From: Actinomyces capricornis
GTDB taxonomy: Bacteria; Actinomycetota; Actinomycetes; Actinomycetales; Actinomycetaceae
Length of the DNA stretch: 64,000 nucleotides
NCBI RefSeq assembly: GCF_019974135.1
Contig: NZ_AP025017.1
Coordinates: 1,798,001-1,862,000, forward strand
Reading direction: 5' to 3'
Below are positions 38,103 to 47,643 of this stretch, piece by piece. Under the pieces are notes generated by a model. That model was not told the DNA's origin, ran no database searches, and was given only the letters and a program-made list of their open reading frames with translations. Positions within the stretch are counted from its first letter, which is position 1, and every line of letters starts with the position of its first letter. The position numbers and the translations under genes are program-made.

Positions 38103-39839
38103 TTACTCGCGGCTCCAGGCCTCCCACAGGCTCGCATACTCCCCGCCCAGGGCCACCAGCTCCTCATGGGTCCCCAGCTCGACGATGCGCCCATCCATGA
38201 CCACCGCCACCCGGTCGGCATCCTGGGCGGTGTAGAGGCGGTGGGCCACCTCCACCACCGTGCGGCCGGCCAGGACCGTGGACAGGGTCTGCTCCAGGGT
38301 CCGGGCCGCACGCGGATCGAGCAGGGAGGTCGCCTCATCCAGGATGAGGGTGTGCGGATCGAGCAGCACCAGGCGGGCCAGCGCCACCTCCTGGGCCTGG
38401 GCGGGGCTCAGCCCCAGGTGCCCCGAGCCCACCATCGTGTCCATGCCCGAGGCCAGCTCATCGACCCAGGCATCGGCCCCGATGGCCTCCAGGGCCTGGC
38501 GGATCATCGCATCATCGGCATCGGGGCGACCCAGGCGCACGTTGTCGGCGATCGAGCCCACGAAGACATGATGCTCCTGAGTCACCAGGGCCACATGCCG
38601 CCGCAGCTCCTCCTCGCTCAGATCCGTCAGCCTCACCCCGCCCACGGTCACGCTGCCCGAGGTCGGCGGGTTGATGCCCGCCAGCATCCGCCCCAGGGTG
38701 GACTTGCCCGAGCCCGAGGGGCCCACCACCGCCAGCCTCTCGCCGGGCACCAGCTCCAGGTCGACGCCGTGAAGCACCTCCACGCCCTCGCGGTAGGCGA
38801 AGCGCACATCGCGCAGCACCATCCGAGTGCCCTGGGGCACCTGCCCGGTGGGGGAGCGGTCGGCCTCGACCTCCTCCACGCCCAGGATGCGCGAGAGGGA
38901 GGCCTGGGCCACCTGCACCTGGTCGATCCAGAACATCAGCTGGCCCACCGGCTTGCGCAGCTCCATGGCGTACAGGGCCACCGTCGTGATCGCCCCCAGC
39001 GTGGCGTAGCCGCGGGAGGCCAGGAACCCGCCCCACAGCAGGACCACCACCACCGGGGCGCGCCAGGCGACGTCGAGCACCAGGAACAGGAGCACCCGCA
39101 GCATCGCGGTGTAGCGCTCCAGGGACCACGCCTCCTTGATAGCGGCCCCGATCGCGGCCTCGCGCCGGGCGCCCATCCCCAGGGCGTCCACCGTCTCGGC
39201 GTGCTCCACCGTCTCGGAGACCGCCCCATTGAGGCGGGCGTAGGCCGCCGACTGCGCCCGGTAGGCGGGCACCGAGCGCGGCAGGTACCAGCTCATCATC
39301 CCCCACACGGGGGGCACGATGAGCAGCAGGGCCAAGGCCAGCAGCGGGTCGGACAGGACGGCGGCGACCACCGTGAAGGTGATCGTCACCACGCACACGA
39401 GGATCTGGGGGATCCCCACCCGCACGAGGAAGTCGATACGCGAGACGTCGTTGGTGGTCCGGCCCACCAGGTCGCCGGTGCCCGCGGTCTCCACCGCCGA
39501 GAGCGGCAGGTGCACCACACGGCTCATCATGCGCTCGCGCAGGTCGGCGAAGACCGCCTCGCCCAGGGATCGGGCATGCATCTGGGCGTAGCGGTTGATC
39601 ACTGCGCCCACGATCGTGACCCCGATGATGATCAGGACCACCGTGTCGACATAGTCGATCGTGGCCCGTCCCTGGGAGGCCCTGGCCACCAGGCGCCCCA
39701 GCAGCTGTGGCGCCACCAGGGTGGCCAGGACGGCCATGATCTGCAGGATCAGGACCATCGCGAAGCGCCAGCGGTAGGAGGCCATGATCCGCAGGGTCTT
39801 GTGCAGGGCGACCCGGCCGGGTGCGAGCGGCAGCGCCAT
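38103..39839 (-). CDS. ABC exporter subunit with active Walker sites but degenerate signature
   Basis: 578-aa half-transporter: six membrane helices (residues about 25-310) followed by an ATP-binding domain. Walker A VVGPSGSGKSTLGRML, Q-loop VTQEHHVF, Walker B TLILDEATSLLD with catalytic Glu, and H-loop EVAHRL are all intact, but the signature LSGGQ has become LSPAQAQ. It is coupled to the next gene by a TGATG overlap. With its partner it forms a heterodimer in which only one composite ATP site (this Walker A plus the partner's signature) can be catalytic. Substrate unknown; drug or lipid export is typical. Confidence 0.94.
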   Translation of the reverse strand: MALPLAPGRVALHKTLRIMASYRWRFAMVLILQIMAVLATLVAPQLLGRLVARASQGRATIDYVDTVVLIIIGVTIVGAVINRYAQMHARSLGEAVFADLRERMMSRVVHLPLSAVETAGTGDLVGRTTNDVSRIDFLVRVGIPQILVCVVTITFTVVAAVLSDPLLALALLLIVPPVWGMMSWYLPRSVPAYRAQSAAYARLNGAVSETVEHAETVDALGMGARREAAIGAAIKEAWSLERYTAMLRVLLFLVLDVAWRAPVVVVLLWGGFLASRGYATLGAITTVALYAMELRKPVGQLMFWIDQVQVAQASLSRILGVEEVEADRSPTGQVPQGTRMVLRDVRFAYREGVEVLHGVDLELVPGERLAVVGPSGSGKSTLGRMLAGINPPTSGSVTVGGVRLTDLSEEELRRHVALVTQEHHVFVGSIADNVRLGRPDADDAMIRQALEAIGADAWVDELASGMDTMVGSGHLGLSPAQAQEVALARLVLLDPHTLILDEATSLLDPRAARTLEQTLSTVLAGRTVVEVAHRLYTAQDADRVAVVMDGRIVELGTHEELVALGGEYASLWEAWSRE

Positions 39840-41773
39840 CAGGACTCGGCCTCCTCACCAGTGGCCCGCGCCACCACCGTGCGGTAGGCCACCGCCTCGG
39901 GCAGGCCCAGGTGGGCCTTGGCCAGCAGGTCCCGGTGGGTGGAGCGCACGCGCTGGGCGCCGTCGTCGTCGAGCAGGACCACCTCGTCGCAGGCCTCCAG
40001 CACCAGCGGGGAGGAGGAGACGACCACCGTGGTGCGCCCGGCGCGCGCCCGCGCCAAGCGCCTGGCCACCCGCGACTCGGTGTGGGAGTCCAGGGCGGAG
40101 GTCGGCTCGATGAGCACCAGGGCGGGGGCCTCGGTCATCAGGGCCCGGGCCAGCGCCACCCGCTGGCGCTGGCCTCCGGACAGCGAACGGCCCTTCTCCG
40201 TGATCATCCCCGCCAGCCCCTCATCCAGGGAGGTGAGCACATCACCGGCGTCGGCGACCTCCATCGCCTCCAGGAGCCGGTCGTCCCCCGAGGCGTGGCG
40301 CTGGTGGGTGCGGACCTGCTGGTCGACCTCGGCCACCCCGGCGCGCTCGGCCTCGGCGCGCATGAGTGCCCCCAGATCCGCGGGCACCGGGGCGCTGGCG
40401 CCGCGCACATCCAGGGCCTCGCGCAGGGTCCCGGTGAACAGCTGGGCCGTGGCCCCGCAGACCACGATGCTGGCGCGCACCTTCTCCAGGGGCATATTGG
40501 CCAGGGGCCGCCCGGCCAGGGCGACCGTGGGCCCGGCGTCCGAGAAGCGGCCCAGGCGCGTGGCCGCATCGGCCGCCACCTGCGGGTCCTGCGCCACCAG
40601 GGCCGTCATGCGCCCCTCGGCCAGGCGCAGGCCGGTGGAGGTGTCCACCAGGTCCCCGCGGGCGGGGAAGGCCCGGGCGGGGTCCAGGTCCAGGCGCTCG
40701 CGGACCGTGCCCGCGGCGGGGGTCACCCTCAGGAGCCTGGCCAGCCTCCGGGCCCCGACGACGGCCCGCGTGTAGTCCTGCACGGAGTTGGAGAAGACCC
40801 ACAGGGGCCAGGACAGGTAGGCGGTGTATCCGTAGAAGGTCACCAGCGCCCCGGGGGTGATGCCCCCGCTCAGGGCGATCCGGGCGGCGACCCAGACCAC
40901 CACGGCCACGAAGAGCCCGGGCAGGAGCACCTGGAGGCTCATGAGGATGGACTGGGTGCCGGCCACCTCCACCCCGCGGCGCCTGAGCTCCTGGGAGGCC
41001 TGCATGTAGCGGCGGGCGAAGACGTCCTCCCCGCCGATGCCCCGCAGGATGCGCAGCCCGGCCACGGTGTCGGTGGTGATGGTGGTGACCTCGGACTGGG
41101 CCTCGCGCTGGTGGGCCTGACGGCGCTGCAGGGGCTTGATGACCAGGGTGACGATCCAGGCCACCAGGGGCATGCCGATGATGACGATGGTCCCCAGCTG
41201 CACCGAGGTGCGCAGCATGAGCACCGCCACCGCGGCGAAGGACACCGCCGCCCCCAGGAACTGCGGGAGCCGCTCGACGAAGTTGCCCATGTACTGGGCA
41301 TCGGAGGCGATGATGGAGGCGACCTCGCCGGTGGAGGCCTGGCGGTTCAGGTCCGCTCCGGTGATGGAGACCTGGCGCCCCACCAGCCGGCTGACATCGA
41401 AGGTGGTGCGCATCCAGGCCACGACGCCGAAGTAGGACAGCATGGTGTCCCCCACGGCGTAGAGGAGGAACAGCACCAGCAGGGTCAGGCAGATCTCCCA
41501 GATCCTGGTGTTGAGGCCGTTCTCGATACCGGCGTCCAGGGCGGCGCCCAGGAAGGCGGGGACCACCGCCTGGATGACGTTGGAGATGCAGGCGGCCGCG
41601 GTCGCGATGACCACCGGCACGGTGGCCCGGCGCAGCAGCCACACCAGCAGCGCCCCGCTGCCGGTCAGGGGAGGCTGCGGCAGGGGCGCCTGGGGTGCGG
41701 CCGTCAGGGCGCTGTGCAAGGACGGCAGGATCCTGGCGATCAGAGGCGGTCGGGATGGCGATGAGGAGGGCAT
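39839..41773 (-). CDS. ABC exporter subunit with degenerate nucleotide-binding domain
   Basis: 644-aa half-transporter, upstream partner of the preceding subunit. An N-terminal extension of about 45 residues, then six membrane helices (about 50-345). In the ATP-binding domain the Walker A lysine loop is gone (ALVAQDPQVAADAATRLG), the Q-loop is altered (VVCGATAQLFTG), Walker B Asp is Ile (LVLIEPTSALD, Glu kept) and the H-loop His is missing (VVVSSSPL). The signature LSGGQRQRVALARAL is perfect. It therefore cannot bind ATP productively at its own site but completes the partner's. Gene order and the TGATG overlap imply fixed stoichiometry. Confidence 0.93.
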   Translation of the reverse strand: MPSSSPSRPPLIARILPSLHSALTAAPQAPLPQPPLTGSGALLVWLLRRATVPVVIATAAACISNVIQAVVPAFLGAALDAGIENGLNTRIWEICLTLLVLFLLYAVGDTMLSYFGVVAWMRTTFDVSRLVGRQVSITGADLNRQASTGEVASIIASDAQYMGNFVERLPQFLGAAVSFAAVAVLMLRTSVQLGTIVIIGMPLVAWIVTLVIKPLQRRQAHQREAQSEVTTITTDTVAGLRILRGIGGEDVFARRYMQASQELRRRGVEVAGTQSILMSLQVLLPGLFVAVVVWVAARIALSGGITPGALVTFYGYTAYLSWPLWVFSNSVQDYTRAVVGARRLARLLRVTPAAGTVRERLDLDPARAFPARGDLVDTSTGLRLAEGRMTALVAQDPQVAADAATRLGRFSDAGPTVALAGRPLANMPLEKVRASIVVCGATAQLFTGTLREALDVRGASAPVPADLGALMRAEAERAGVAEVDQQVRTHQRHASGDDRLLEAMEVADAGDVLTSLDEGLAGMITEKGRSLSGGQRQRVALARALMTEAPALVLIEPTSALDSHTESRVARRLARARAGRTTVVVSSSPLVLEACDEVVLLDDDGAQRVRSTHRDLLAKAHLGLPEAVAYRTVVARATGEEAES

Positions 41774-41849
41774 GGTCTGCTCAGGCTAGTGCAGGTTCCG
41801 CTGCTTCTCCTGCCGCGCTGGGGCCGGCCCGGGCCGACCGGCGCGGTCG

Positions 41850-44441
41850 CTACTCGGTGGCGATGGCCTCCAGGACCGGCAGGCGCGAGGCGCGCAGGGC
41901 GGGCCACAGGGCGGCGATGATGCCGACGACGACGGAGACCAGGAGCATGGCGGCCAGTTGGGCCCAGGGGATGGTCAGGGTGGTCAGGCCCTGGTCCTGG
42001 AGGGTGGTGCGCAGGGCGGCGGCCAGGATGGTGCCGGTGGCTCCTCCCAGGACGGTCCCGTACAGGGCGGTCAGGACGGATTCGCTGATGATCTGGCCGG
42101 CGAGCTGGGCCCGGCCCATGCCCACGGCCCGCATGAGGCCGATCTCGCGGGTGCGCTCGGCCACGGAGAGCACCAGGGTGTTGACGATGCCCAGGATGGC
42201 GATGGCGATGGACAGCCCCAGCAGCCCGTAGAGGATCGCCAGGGTCCGATTGACCTGCTGGCCGGCGGCATCGGAGATGTCCTGGGCGTCGCGCACCGAG
42301 TACTGGTAGGTGGGGGCCAGGATGTCCTGGGCCTGCCGGCGCACATCCTCGATGTCGGTCCCCTCCGCCACGCGCAGGAACATGCTCGCCGGGGAGGTCA
42401 GGACCTGGTCCGCCTCGGTGGCGGCGCCCGGGGCCATCCACGTGCCGATGGTCGAGGCGAGCTGCGGGGAGACGTAGTAGGAGGCGCTGATCCCGACGGG
42501 GTCGACGACGGCGACGACGGTGGCCTCGACGCTCCCGTTGGGGCCGGTGAGGGTGACCGTGTCGCCCACCTGCTGGTCGGTGGACTTGAAGGCGGCCACA
42601 TGGGTGGCGTCCATCTTCTCGAAGGAGCCCTCGACGATCTTGACGTCGTAGGCCTCGGTGTAGGAGGCGGGGTCGACCACCCCCAGGGATGCGTTCGGGG
42701 TCTGCCCCTGCTCCGTGGTGGCCGAGGCCTGGTAGAGGGCCAGGGGGAAGGTCTGCTCAACGCCGTCGATCTGCGCCAGCTCGGAGGCCATCTCGGCCGG
42801 GATCCTGCTGGAGAAGCCCGCCGAGGGGGAGGCCGCCTGAATGAGGAGGTCGGCTTTCATGGAGGTGTTGACCTCATCGGAGATGGAGGTGTTGACCGAG
42901 GCGGCCAGGGTGGCGCCGGCGCAGACCAGGGCCATGCCGATGAGCAGGGCTCCGGAGGTGTTGGCGGTGCGGCGGGGGTTGTGGGTGATGCTGCGGGCGG
43001 CCAGGCGCCCGGAGGGGCGAAGGGCCCGCAGGGGCAGCCCGATGAGCCCGACGACGGGGCGGGCCAGGATCGGGGAGACGACGAGCAGGCCGATGATGAT
43101 GGCCCCGGCCCCCATTCCCAGGACGAGGCGGCGCTGGTCCAGGTCGGCGTTGATCCAGGCCGCTGCGGTCGCGGCGATCCCGGCGGCCAGCAGCAGGGAG
43201 CCGATGATGGTGCGCGCCACCAGGGACTTCTCTCGGGCTCCGCCGGTGGCGCGCATGGCCTCGACCGGGTGGGTCAGGGCGGCCTCGCGTGCCGGCAGCA
43301 GGGCCCCGACGATGGTCACCGCCACGCCCACGATCATGGAGATGGCCATGATCGGGCCGGTCAGGGGCACCCCCTGGGTCAGGGGCATGCCGGCGGCCTC
43401 CAGCAGGGCCACCAGGGCCTTGAGCAGGACGGCGCCGGCGGCGATGCCCAGGGCTGAGCCGACCAGGCCGATGACCAGGGCCTGGAGGAAGACCACGGCG
43501 AAGACCGAGGCCGGGGAGGCCCCCACGGCGCGCAGCAGGGCGAACTCGCGGACCCGCTGGCGCACACTCATGGCGAAGGAGTTCATGATGATGAAGGAGC
43601 CCACGAACATCGCCAGCACCACGAAGACCAGCAGGAAGGTCTGCACGAACCCCAGGATCTTCTCGATGGAGGCATTGGTGTCCTTGATCATCTCGGCGCG
43701 GGTCTGGACTCGTGCGGTGTCGGGCAGGGCCTGGGTGATCGACTCCTCCACACGGGAGGCATCGGCGCCAGGGGCCACATTGACCGAGATCGACCAGACC
43801 TGGCCGGTGGGTGCGATGACGGGCATGAGCCAGTCCCCGTCCATGGCGATGATGGTGGCCCCGGCCAGGGGGGTGCCGTAGCTGAGCTCCCCCACGACGG
43901 TGACCTGGCGGGGCTCGCCCTGGATGACCACATGCGTGGTGTCCCCGACCTTGAGCCCTGAGCGCTCCAGGGCCCCGGACTCCAGGGCGACCTCGGCATC
44001 GCCCTCGGGGCGGCGGCCCTGGACCCAGGTCATCCCCGATTCGCCGTCGAACAGGGTCACTACCAGGCTGGGGGCGCCCGAGGAGGTGACGGGGGCGTCG
44101 TCGGCCCCCACCAGGACAACGGGGGTACTGGCCACCGGATGTGCCGACTCCACCCCCTCGATCTGGCGGATCTCCTCGGTCAGGGAGGCGTCGATGGGCT
44201 CAGTGCCCGCCGAGGGGGACGGGCCGGTGGAGTCCGCGTCGTCGTCCTGCGCGATCGGCTGGCCGGTGACGTAGAGGTCGGAGGTGAAGGTCGAGGCCGT
44301 CAGGGCCGAGAAGGTCTCCGACATCACTGCGCGCAGTGCCAGGGTGCCCGAGAGGAAGGCGACCCCCAGCACCACGGCGAAGGTGGTGAGAATGAACTGC
44401 TTGACATGGGCGCGGATGGAGCGCCAGGCCACTCTGCCCAC
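41850..44441 (-). CDS. FtsX-like ABC transporter permease
   Basis: 863 aa, with two FtsX/MacB-like modules. Helix 1 at residues about 15-38, an extracellular domain (about 45-245), then a three-helix block (about 265-385; VLAMFVGSFIIMNSFAMSVRQR); helices near 400-450; a second cytoplasm-to-outside linker with an RPSGRLAARSITHNPRRTA motif, a second extracellular domain (about 510-720) and a final three-helix block (ILYGLLGLSIAIAILGIVNTLVLSVAERTREIGLMRAVGM). Members use ATP hydrolysis to drive mechanical work or lipoprotein/peptide export. Its ATPase gene lies directly upstream, 3 bp away. Confidence 0.93.
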   Translation of the reverse strand: MGRVAWRSIRAHVKQFILTTFAVVLGVAFLSGTLALRAVMSETFSALTASTFTSDLYVTGQPIAQDDDADSTGPSPSAGTEPIDASLTEEIRQIEGVESAHPVASTPVVLVGADDAPVTSSGAPSLVVTLFDGESGMTWVQGRRPEGDAEVALESGALERSGLKVGDTTHVVIQGEPRQVTVVGELSYGTPLAGATIIAMDGDWLMPVIAPTGQVWSISVNVAPGADASRVEESITQALPDTARVQTRAEMIKDTNASIEKILGFVQTFLLVFVVLAMFVGSFIIMNSFAMSVRQRVREFALLRAVGASPASVFAVVFLQALVIGLVGSALGIAAGAVLLKALVALLEAAGMPLTQGVPLTGPIMAISMIVGVAVTIVGALLPAREAALTHPVEAMRATGGAREKSLVARTIIGSLLLAAGIAATAAAWINADLDQRRLVLGMGAGAIIIGLLVVSPILARPVVGLIGLPLRALRPSGRLAARSITHNPRRTANTSGALLIGMALVCAGATLAASVNTSISDEVNTSMKADLLIQAASPSAGFSSRIPAEMASELAQIDGVEQTFPLALYQASATTEQGQTPNASLGVVDPASYTEAYDVKIVEGSFEKMDATHVAAFKSTDQQVGDTVTLTGPNGSVEATVVAVVDPVGISASYYVSPQLASTIGTWMAPGAATEADQVLTSPASMFLRVAEGTDIEDVRRQAQDILAPTYQYSVRDAQDISDAAGQQVNRTLAILYGLLGLSIAIAILGIVNTLVLSVAERTREIGLMRAVGMGRAQLAGQIISESVLTALYGTVLGGATGTILAAALRTTLQDQGLTTLTIPWAQLAAMLLVSVVVGIIAALWPALRASRLPVLEAIATE

Positions 44442-44444
44442 GAC

Positions 44445-45311
44445 TCACACCTCCTGGTCCATGCCGGCGGTGATGCCCTGGGCGTCCCGGGGGCCCTGGC
44501 TCCCGGGTGCCGAGGGGCCTGCGGCCCGGGAGTGGGCCTCCCCGCCCAGCTCGCGCAGCGCGTCGAGGACCCGCTCACCGCTGGGGTCGGCCAGCTCGGC
44601 CACCACCTGCCCATCACGCAGGAAGATCACCGTGTCGGCCCAGGCCGCGGCCTCGGGCTCGTGGGTGACCATGACGACCGACTGCCCCAGGCGGTCCACG
44701 CTCGAGCGCAGGATCCCCAGCACCTGCTCGGTGGAGCGGGAGTCCAGGTTCCCCGTGGGCTCATCGGCGAAGACCACCGACGGCGATCCCACCAGGGCCC
44801 GGGCGCATGCCACGCGCTGGACCTGGCCGCCGGAGAGCTCGGCCGGGCGGTGCGAGAGCCGATCAGCCAGCCCCACCGCCTCGACCACCTGATCGAACCG
44901 CTCCCGGTCCACCTTCACGCGGGCGATATCCAGGGGCAGCGTGATGTTCTCCGCCGCCGTCAGGGTCGGCACGAGGTTGAAGGACTGGAAGATGAAGCCG
45001 ATCCGCTCCCGGCGCAGTCGGGTCAGCCGGCGCTGGCTCATTCCTGAGACCTCCAGTCCATCGAGCACGATCTGCCCGCTGGTGACCGAGTCCAGGCCCG
45101 CCAGGCAGTGCATCAGCGTGGACTTCCCCGATCCGGAGGGCCCCATCACCGCGGTCAACCGGCCGCGGGCGATATCCACATCGACCGCATCGAGAGCCAC
45201 CACGGCTCCCGACCCGCGTCCATAGACCTTCGTGAGTCCTCGGGCCCGTACCACGGGATCCTCAACAGGTCGGTGGGAGGCGAGTAGGTGGGATGCGGAT
45301 GCAGGATTCAT
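44445..45311 (-). CDS. ABC transporter ATP-binding protein (MacB/LolD type)
   Basis: 288-aa ATPase partner of the FtsX-like permease. Walker A MGPSGSGKSTLMHCLAG (about residues 56-72), Q-loop FIFQSFNLVPTLTAAENI, signature LSGGQVQRVACARAL (about 159), Walker B VVFADEPTGNLD and H-loop MVTHEPEAA. The FQSFNL and DEPTGNLD wording is typical of the MacB/LolD/FtsE branch. The last 40 residues or so are a low-complexity tail. AAGGAGG lies before the ATG. First gene of a two-gene operon. Confidence 0.95.
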   Translation of the reverse strand: MNPASASHLLASHRPVEDPVVRARGLTKVYGRGSGAVVALDAVDVDIARGRLTAVMGPSGSGKSTLMHCLAGLDSVTSGQIVLDGLEVSGMSQRRLTRLRRERIGFIFQSFNLVPTLTAAENITLPLDIARVKVDRERFDQVVEAVGLADRLSHRPAELSGGQVQRVACARALVGSPSVVFADEPTGNLDSRSTEQVLGILRSSVDRLGQSVVMVTHEPEAAAWADTVIFLRDGQVVAELADPSGERVLDALRELGGEAHSRAAGPSAPGSQGPRDAQGITAGMDQEV

Positions 45312-45745
45312 GAGGAACCTCCTTGGGGTGATGGGCCGGGTGGATCGTCAGGCCCGGTGTCGCGTGCTGCTCACCGTGGGGGGATCGCTGTGGGCAGGGG
45401 GTGCCGGGCGGTTGGTCGCGGTCGTGGTTGACGGGGGTGGATGCCGGGTGGGCTCGGGTAGCCGTGGGTGAGGTATCGTCGGTCGGGTGGGAACGGTCGA
45501 TGGTGCTGGTCGCAGTGGAATTCTCTCATGGTAGTGGGGCGGGTCACTCCTCCTGGCGGAGGGAACCGGGGTGTCCTTGCGAAGGAGAGCGGGGGTGGCT
45601 GTGCGGTGGATGGGTGGGGAAGAGTGGCTGGTGAAGTCCTCATCGATGTCACAGGTTGGTGACTAGGATGGGTGCAGGCCCGGTGGTTGCAGGTCACGGG
45701 TCTGCGCTTCCATTGTGATTTCAACGTCTGAGGAAGGTCTTCGCT
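45312..45745. other. Divergent intergenic region
   Basis: About 430 bp between the minus-strand ATPase and the plus-strand LRV protein. Composition is G-rich on the plus strand. A possible -10, TAGGAT near 45664-45669, would serve the downstream gene, whose ribosome-binding site GAGGAAGG lies near 45732-45739. No small gene or repeat is supported. Confidence 0.3.
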
Positions 45746-47608
45746 ATGGATCCCCTGCACCTGATCATCGAGGCATCGCGGGCGGATCAGGCCCTCGCCG
45801 CGCACACGACCGACCAGGACCTGCACACCGCCATCGCGCGCCACCGGCCCGATCTGTGGGCCGCGCTCGCGATGAATCCGGGCATCCACCCCGATCTGCT
45901 CGCCTGGTTGGAGTCCCAGGGGGTGGGGTCGTCGCCGGGGTCGGCCCGCGGGGATGCGGATGAGGGCGCCGAGGATGGCGAGGATGACGCCGCGCAGGAC
46001 GACGCCGAGGACGCCGAAGACGGCGGGGACGACGCCGAGGAGGCCGGGGACGCTGAAGACGGCGGGGACGACGCCGAGGAGGCCGGGGACGCCGCGGAGA
46101 GCGGCGATCCCGAGGCTGTGGGCGACGTCGAGGAGACCGAGGACGCTGAAGACGGCGAGGATGACGTCGCGCAGGATGACGCCGAGGAGGCCGGGGACGC
46201 CGCGGGGAGCGGCGGTCCCGAGGCTGTGGGCGCGGCTGAGTCGGATGACGCCGACCCGGGTGATGAGCCCGATGATGGTGGGCTCGACGTCGACAATGAC
46301 GGCGAGGATGGGGCCGCGCAGGACGATACCGAGGACGCCGAATACGGCGGGGACGACGCCGTGCGGGCGGACTCCCCGGAGACGATCGGTTTTCCTGCGC
46401 CTCCGCCGTCGGCCGAGGACATCGCCGCGTGGGCCGAGACCCCCAGTGCTGCGCCCGAGGCCTACGAGGCCTCCGATCTGGCCGTCTCGGGAAGCGTCTA
46501 CGCTCCCTCCTACCAGGCCCCGGTACCGTACCAGGCCCAGCCTCAGACGCAGCAGCCTCGGCGCTCCACCACCACCCGGCTCCTGGTGGGCATCATCGTG
46601 CTGCTCCTGGTCATCATCATCGGTGGCGGCGGGGTGCTCCTGGGGACCCACCTGTCGGGCAAGGGCTCTGAGAGCGAGGCCGGAGGCCAGGAAGCCTCCG
46701 GTGCCGACGCCGGCGAGGCGGCAGGCGCCGACGCCGCGGGCGGCATCCCCTCGGCCACGAGCACGGGCCCCCTGACCTCGTGCGAGACCGCCCCCGCAGT
46801 CCAGGTGATGTCCGTCACGGATGAGCAGGGAGGCCTGACCGCCCGGGTCAAGGTCACCAGCCCCTGCGCACAGGGCGATTTCCTGGACGGCTCAGCGGTT
46901 CGGATCAACCTGTACGGGCCCTCGAGCGCTGGCGGCGGGGGCCTGGCCGACGCCGTTGTCGCCTCCGGGGAGTTCGACTTCTCCCGCACGCCCCTCATCA
47001 TCCCCGCCGAGGGGGCCGCGCTCGACCTGGCCTATGGATCGGGCCACTACTTCCGCACGGCGGCTGATCTCGCCCCGTCCGGCAGTGGCGGGCAGGGCGT
47101 GGAGACCATGACGGGCAAGGTGCTCATCAGCCGGCCCTCCCCCACCACCCTGGGATCCCAGGGCCTGGTCAGTCCCGGCCTGGTGAGCGCCGCGGAGACC
47201 AGCACCGACACCTCCGGTGAGGACGCCGCCGCCTCGGCGGCCCTGAACTGGTACATCGAGCAGGGCCGCTCCGGCGTCCGCAGCTCCCTGGTGGGCAAAT
47301 GGACTCCTCAACTCTCCTCGAAGCGGCCCGGTCTGGTCGCCGAGGGGCAGACCTGGGATGCGCGCTCCGCGCTGGCGGAGTTCCTGGCGCTGCGCCAGCG
47401 GTACGGCACCGCGGTGCTCGTCGACAGCGACGAGTGGCCGGTCTTCGAGCCCGGCGAGGGCTGGTGGGTGACGCTGGCCGGCATCCCCTACTCCAGCGCG
47501 GATGAGGCCAATGCCTGGTGCGACGCCCAGGGCTACTCCAACGACCACTGCCTGGCCAAGAAGATGGACACCACCGGGCCGCCCGATGGCACCATCAAGT
47601 CCCGCTGA
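45746..47608 (+). CDS. LRV-type N-terminal domain, acidic repeat and membrane-anchored exterior domain
   Basis: 620 aa. Residues 1-60 or so resemble a single variant leucine-rich repeat unit (HTTDQDLHTAIARHRPDLWAALAMNPGIHPDLLAWLESQ). Residues about 65-215 are an extremely acidic Asp/Glu/Ala/Gly tract built from tandem units (AEDGGDDAEEAGD twice, PEAVG twice). A Pro/Gln-rich stretch leads to one membrane helix (about 275-297; LLVGIIVLLLVIIIGGGGVLLG). The outside part carries two regions: about 330-460, and a C-terminal domain (ALNWYIEQGRSGVRSSLVGKWTPQL) that looks folded. Not a known enzyme; likely an envelope protein with a charged cytoplasmic arm. Confidence 0.8.
   Translation: MDPLHLIIEASRADQALAAHTTDQDLHTAIARHRPDLWAALAMNPGIHPDLLAWLESQGVGSSPGSARGDADEGAEDGEDDAAQDDAEDAEDGGDDAEEAGDAEDGGDDAEEAGDAAESGDPEAVGDVEETEDAEDGEDDVAQDDAEEAGDAAGSGGPEAVGAAESDDADPGDEPDDGGLDVDNDGEDGAAQDDTEDAEYGGDDAVRADSPETIGFPAPPPSAEDIAAWAETPSAAPEAYEASDLAVSGSVYAPSYQAPVPYQAQPQTQQPRRSTTTRLLVGIIVLLLVIIIGGGGVLLGTHLSGKGSESEAGGQEASGADAGEAAGADAAGGIPSATSTGPLTSCETAPAVQVMSVTDEQGGLTARVKVTSPCAQGDFLDGSAVRINLYGPSSAGGGGLADAVVASGEFDFSRTPLIIPAEGAALDLAYGSGHYFRTAADLAPSGSGGQGVETMTGKVLISRPSPTTLGSQGLVSPGLVSAAETSTDTSGEDAAASAALNWYIEQGRSGVRSSLVGKWTPQLSSKRPGLVAEGQTWDARSALAEFLALRQRYGTAVLVDSDEWPVFEPGEGWWVTLAGIPYSSADEANAWCDAQGYSNDHCLAKKMDTTGPPDGTIKSR
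45957..46340 (+). repeat. Acidic-tract coding repeats
   Basis: The DNA for the acidic tract is made of tandem, imperfect GAC/GCC/GAG/GAT-rich units; one unit of about 39 bp is duplicated head-to-tail (about 46011-46090), and a longer block recurs near 46080-46235. Slippage here could vary protein length between strains. Confidence 0.65.
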
Positions 47609-47643
47609 GCACCTCCCGCTGAGGCGAGCCGCGGCGGGCCCGT

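Noticed and set aside
45401..45634. 77-codon plus-strand frame rich in Trp and Gly
   Set aside because: Poor codon structure and no ribosome-binding site; lies in the divergent promoter region.
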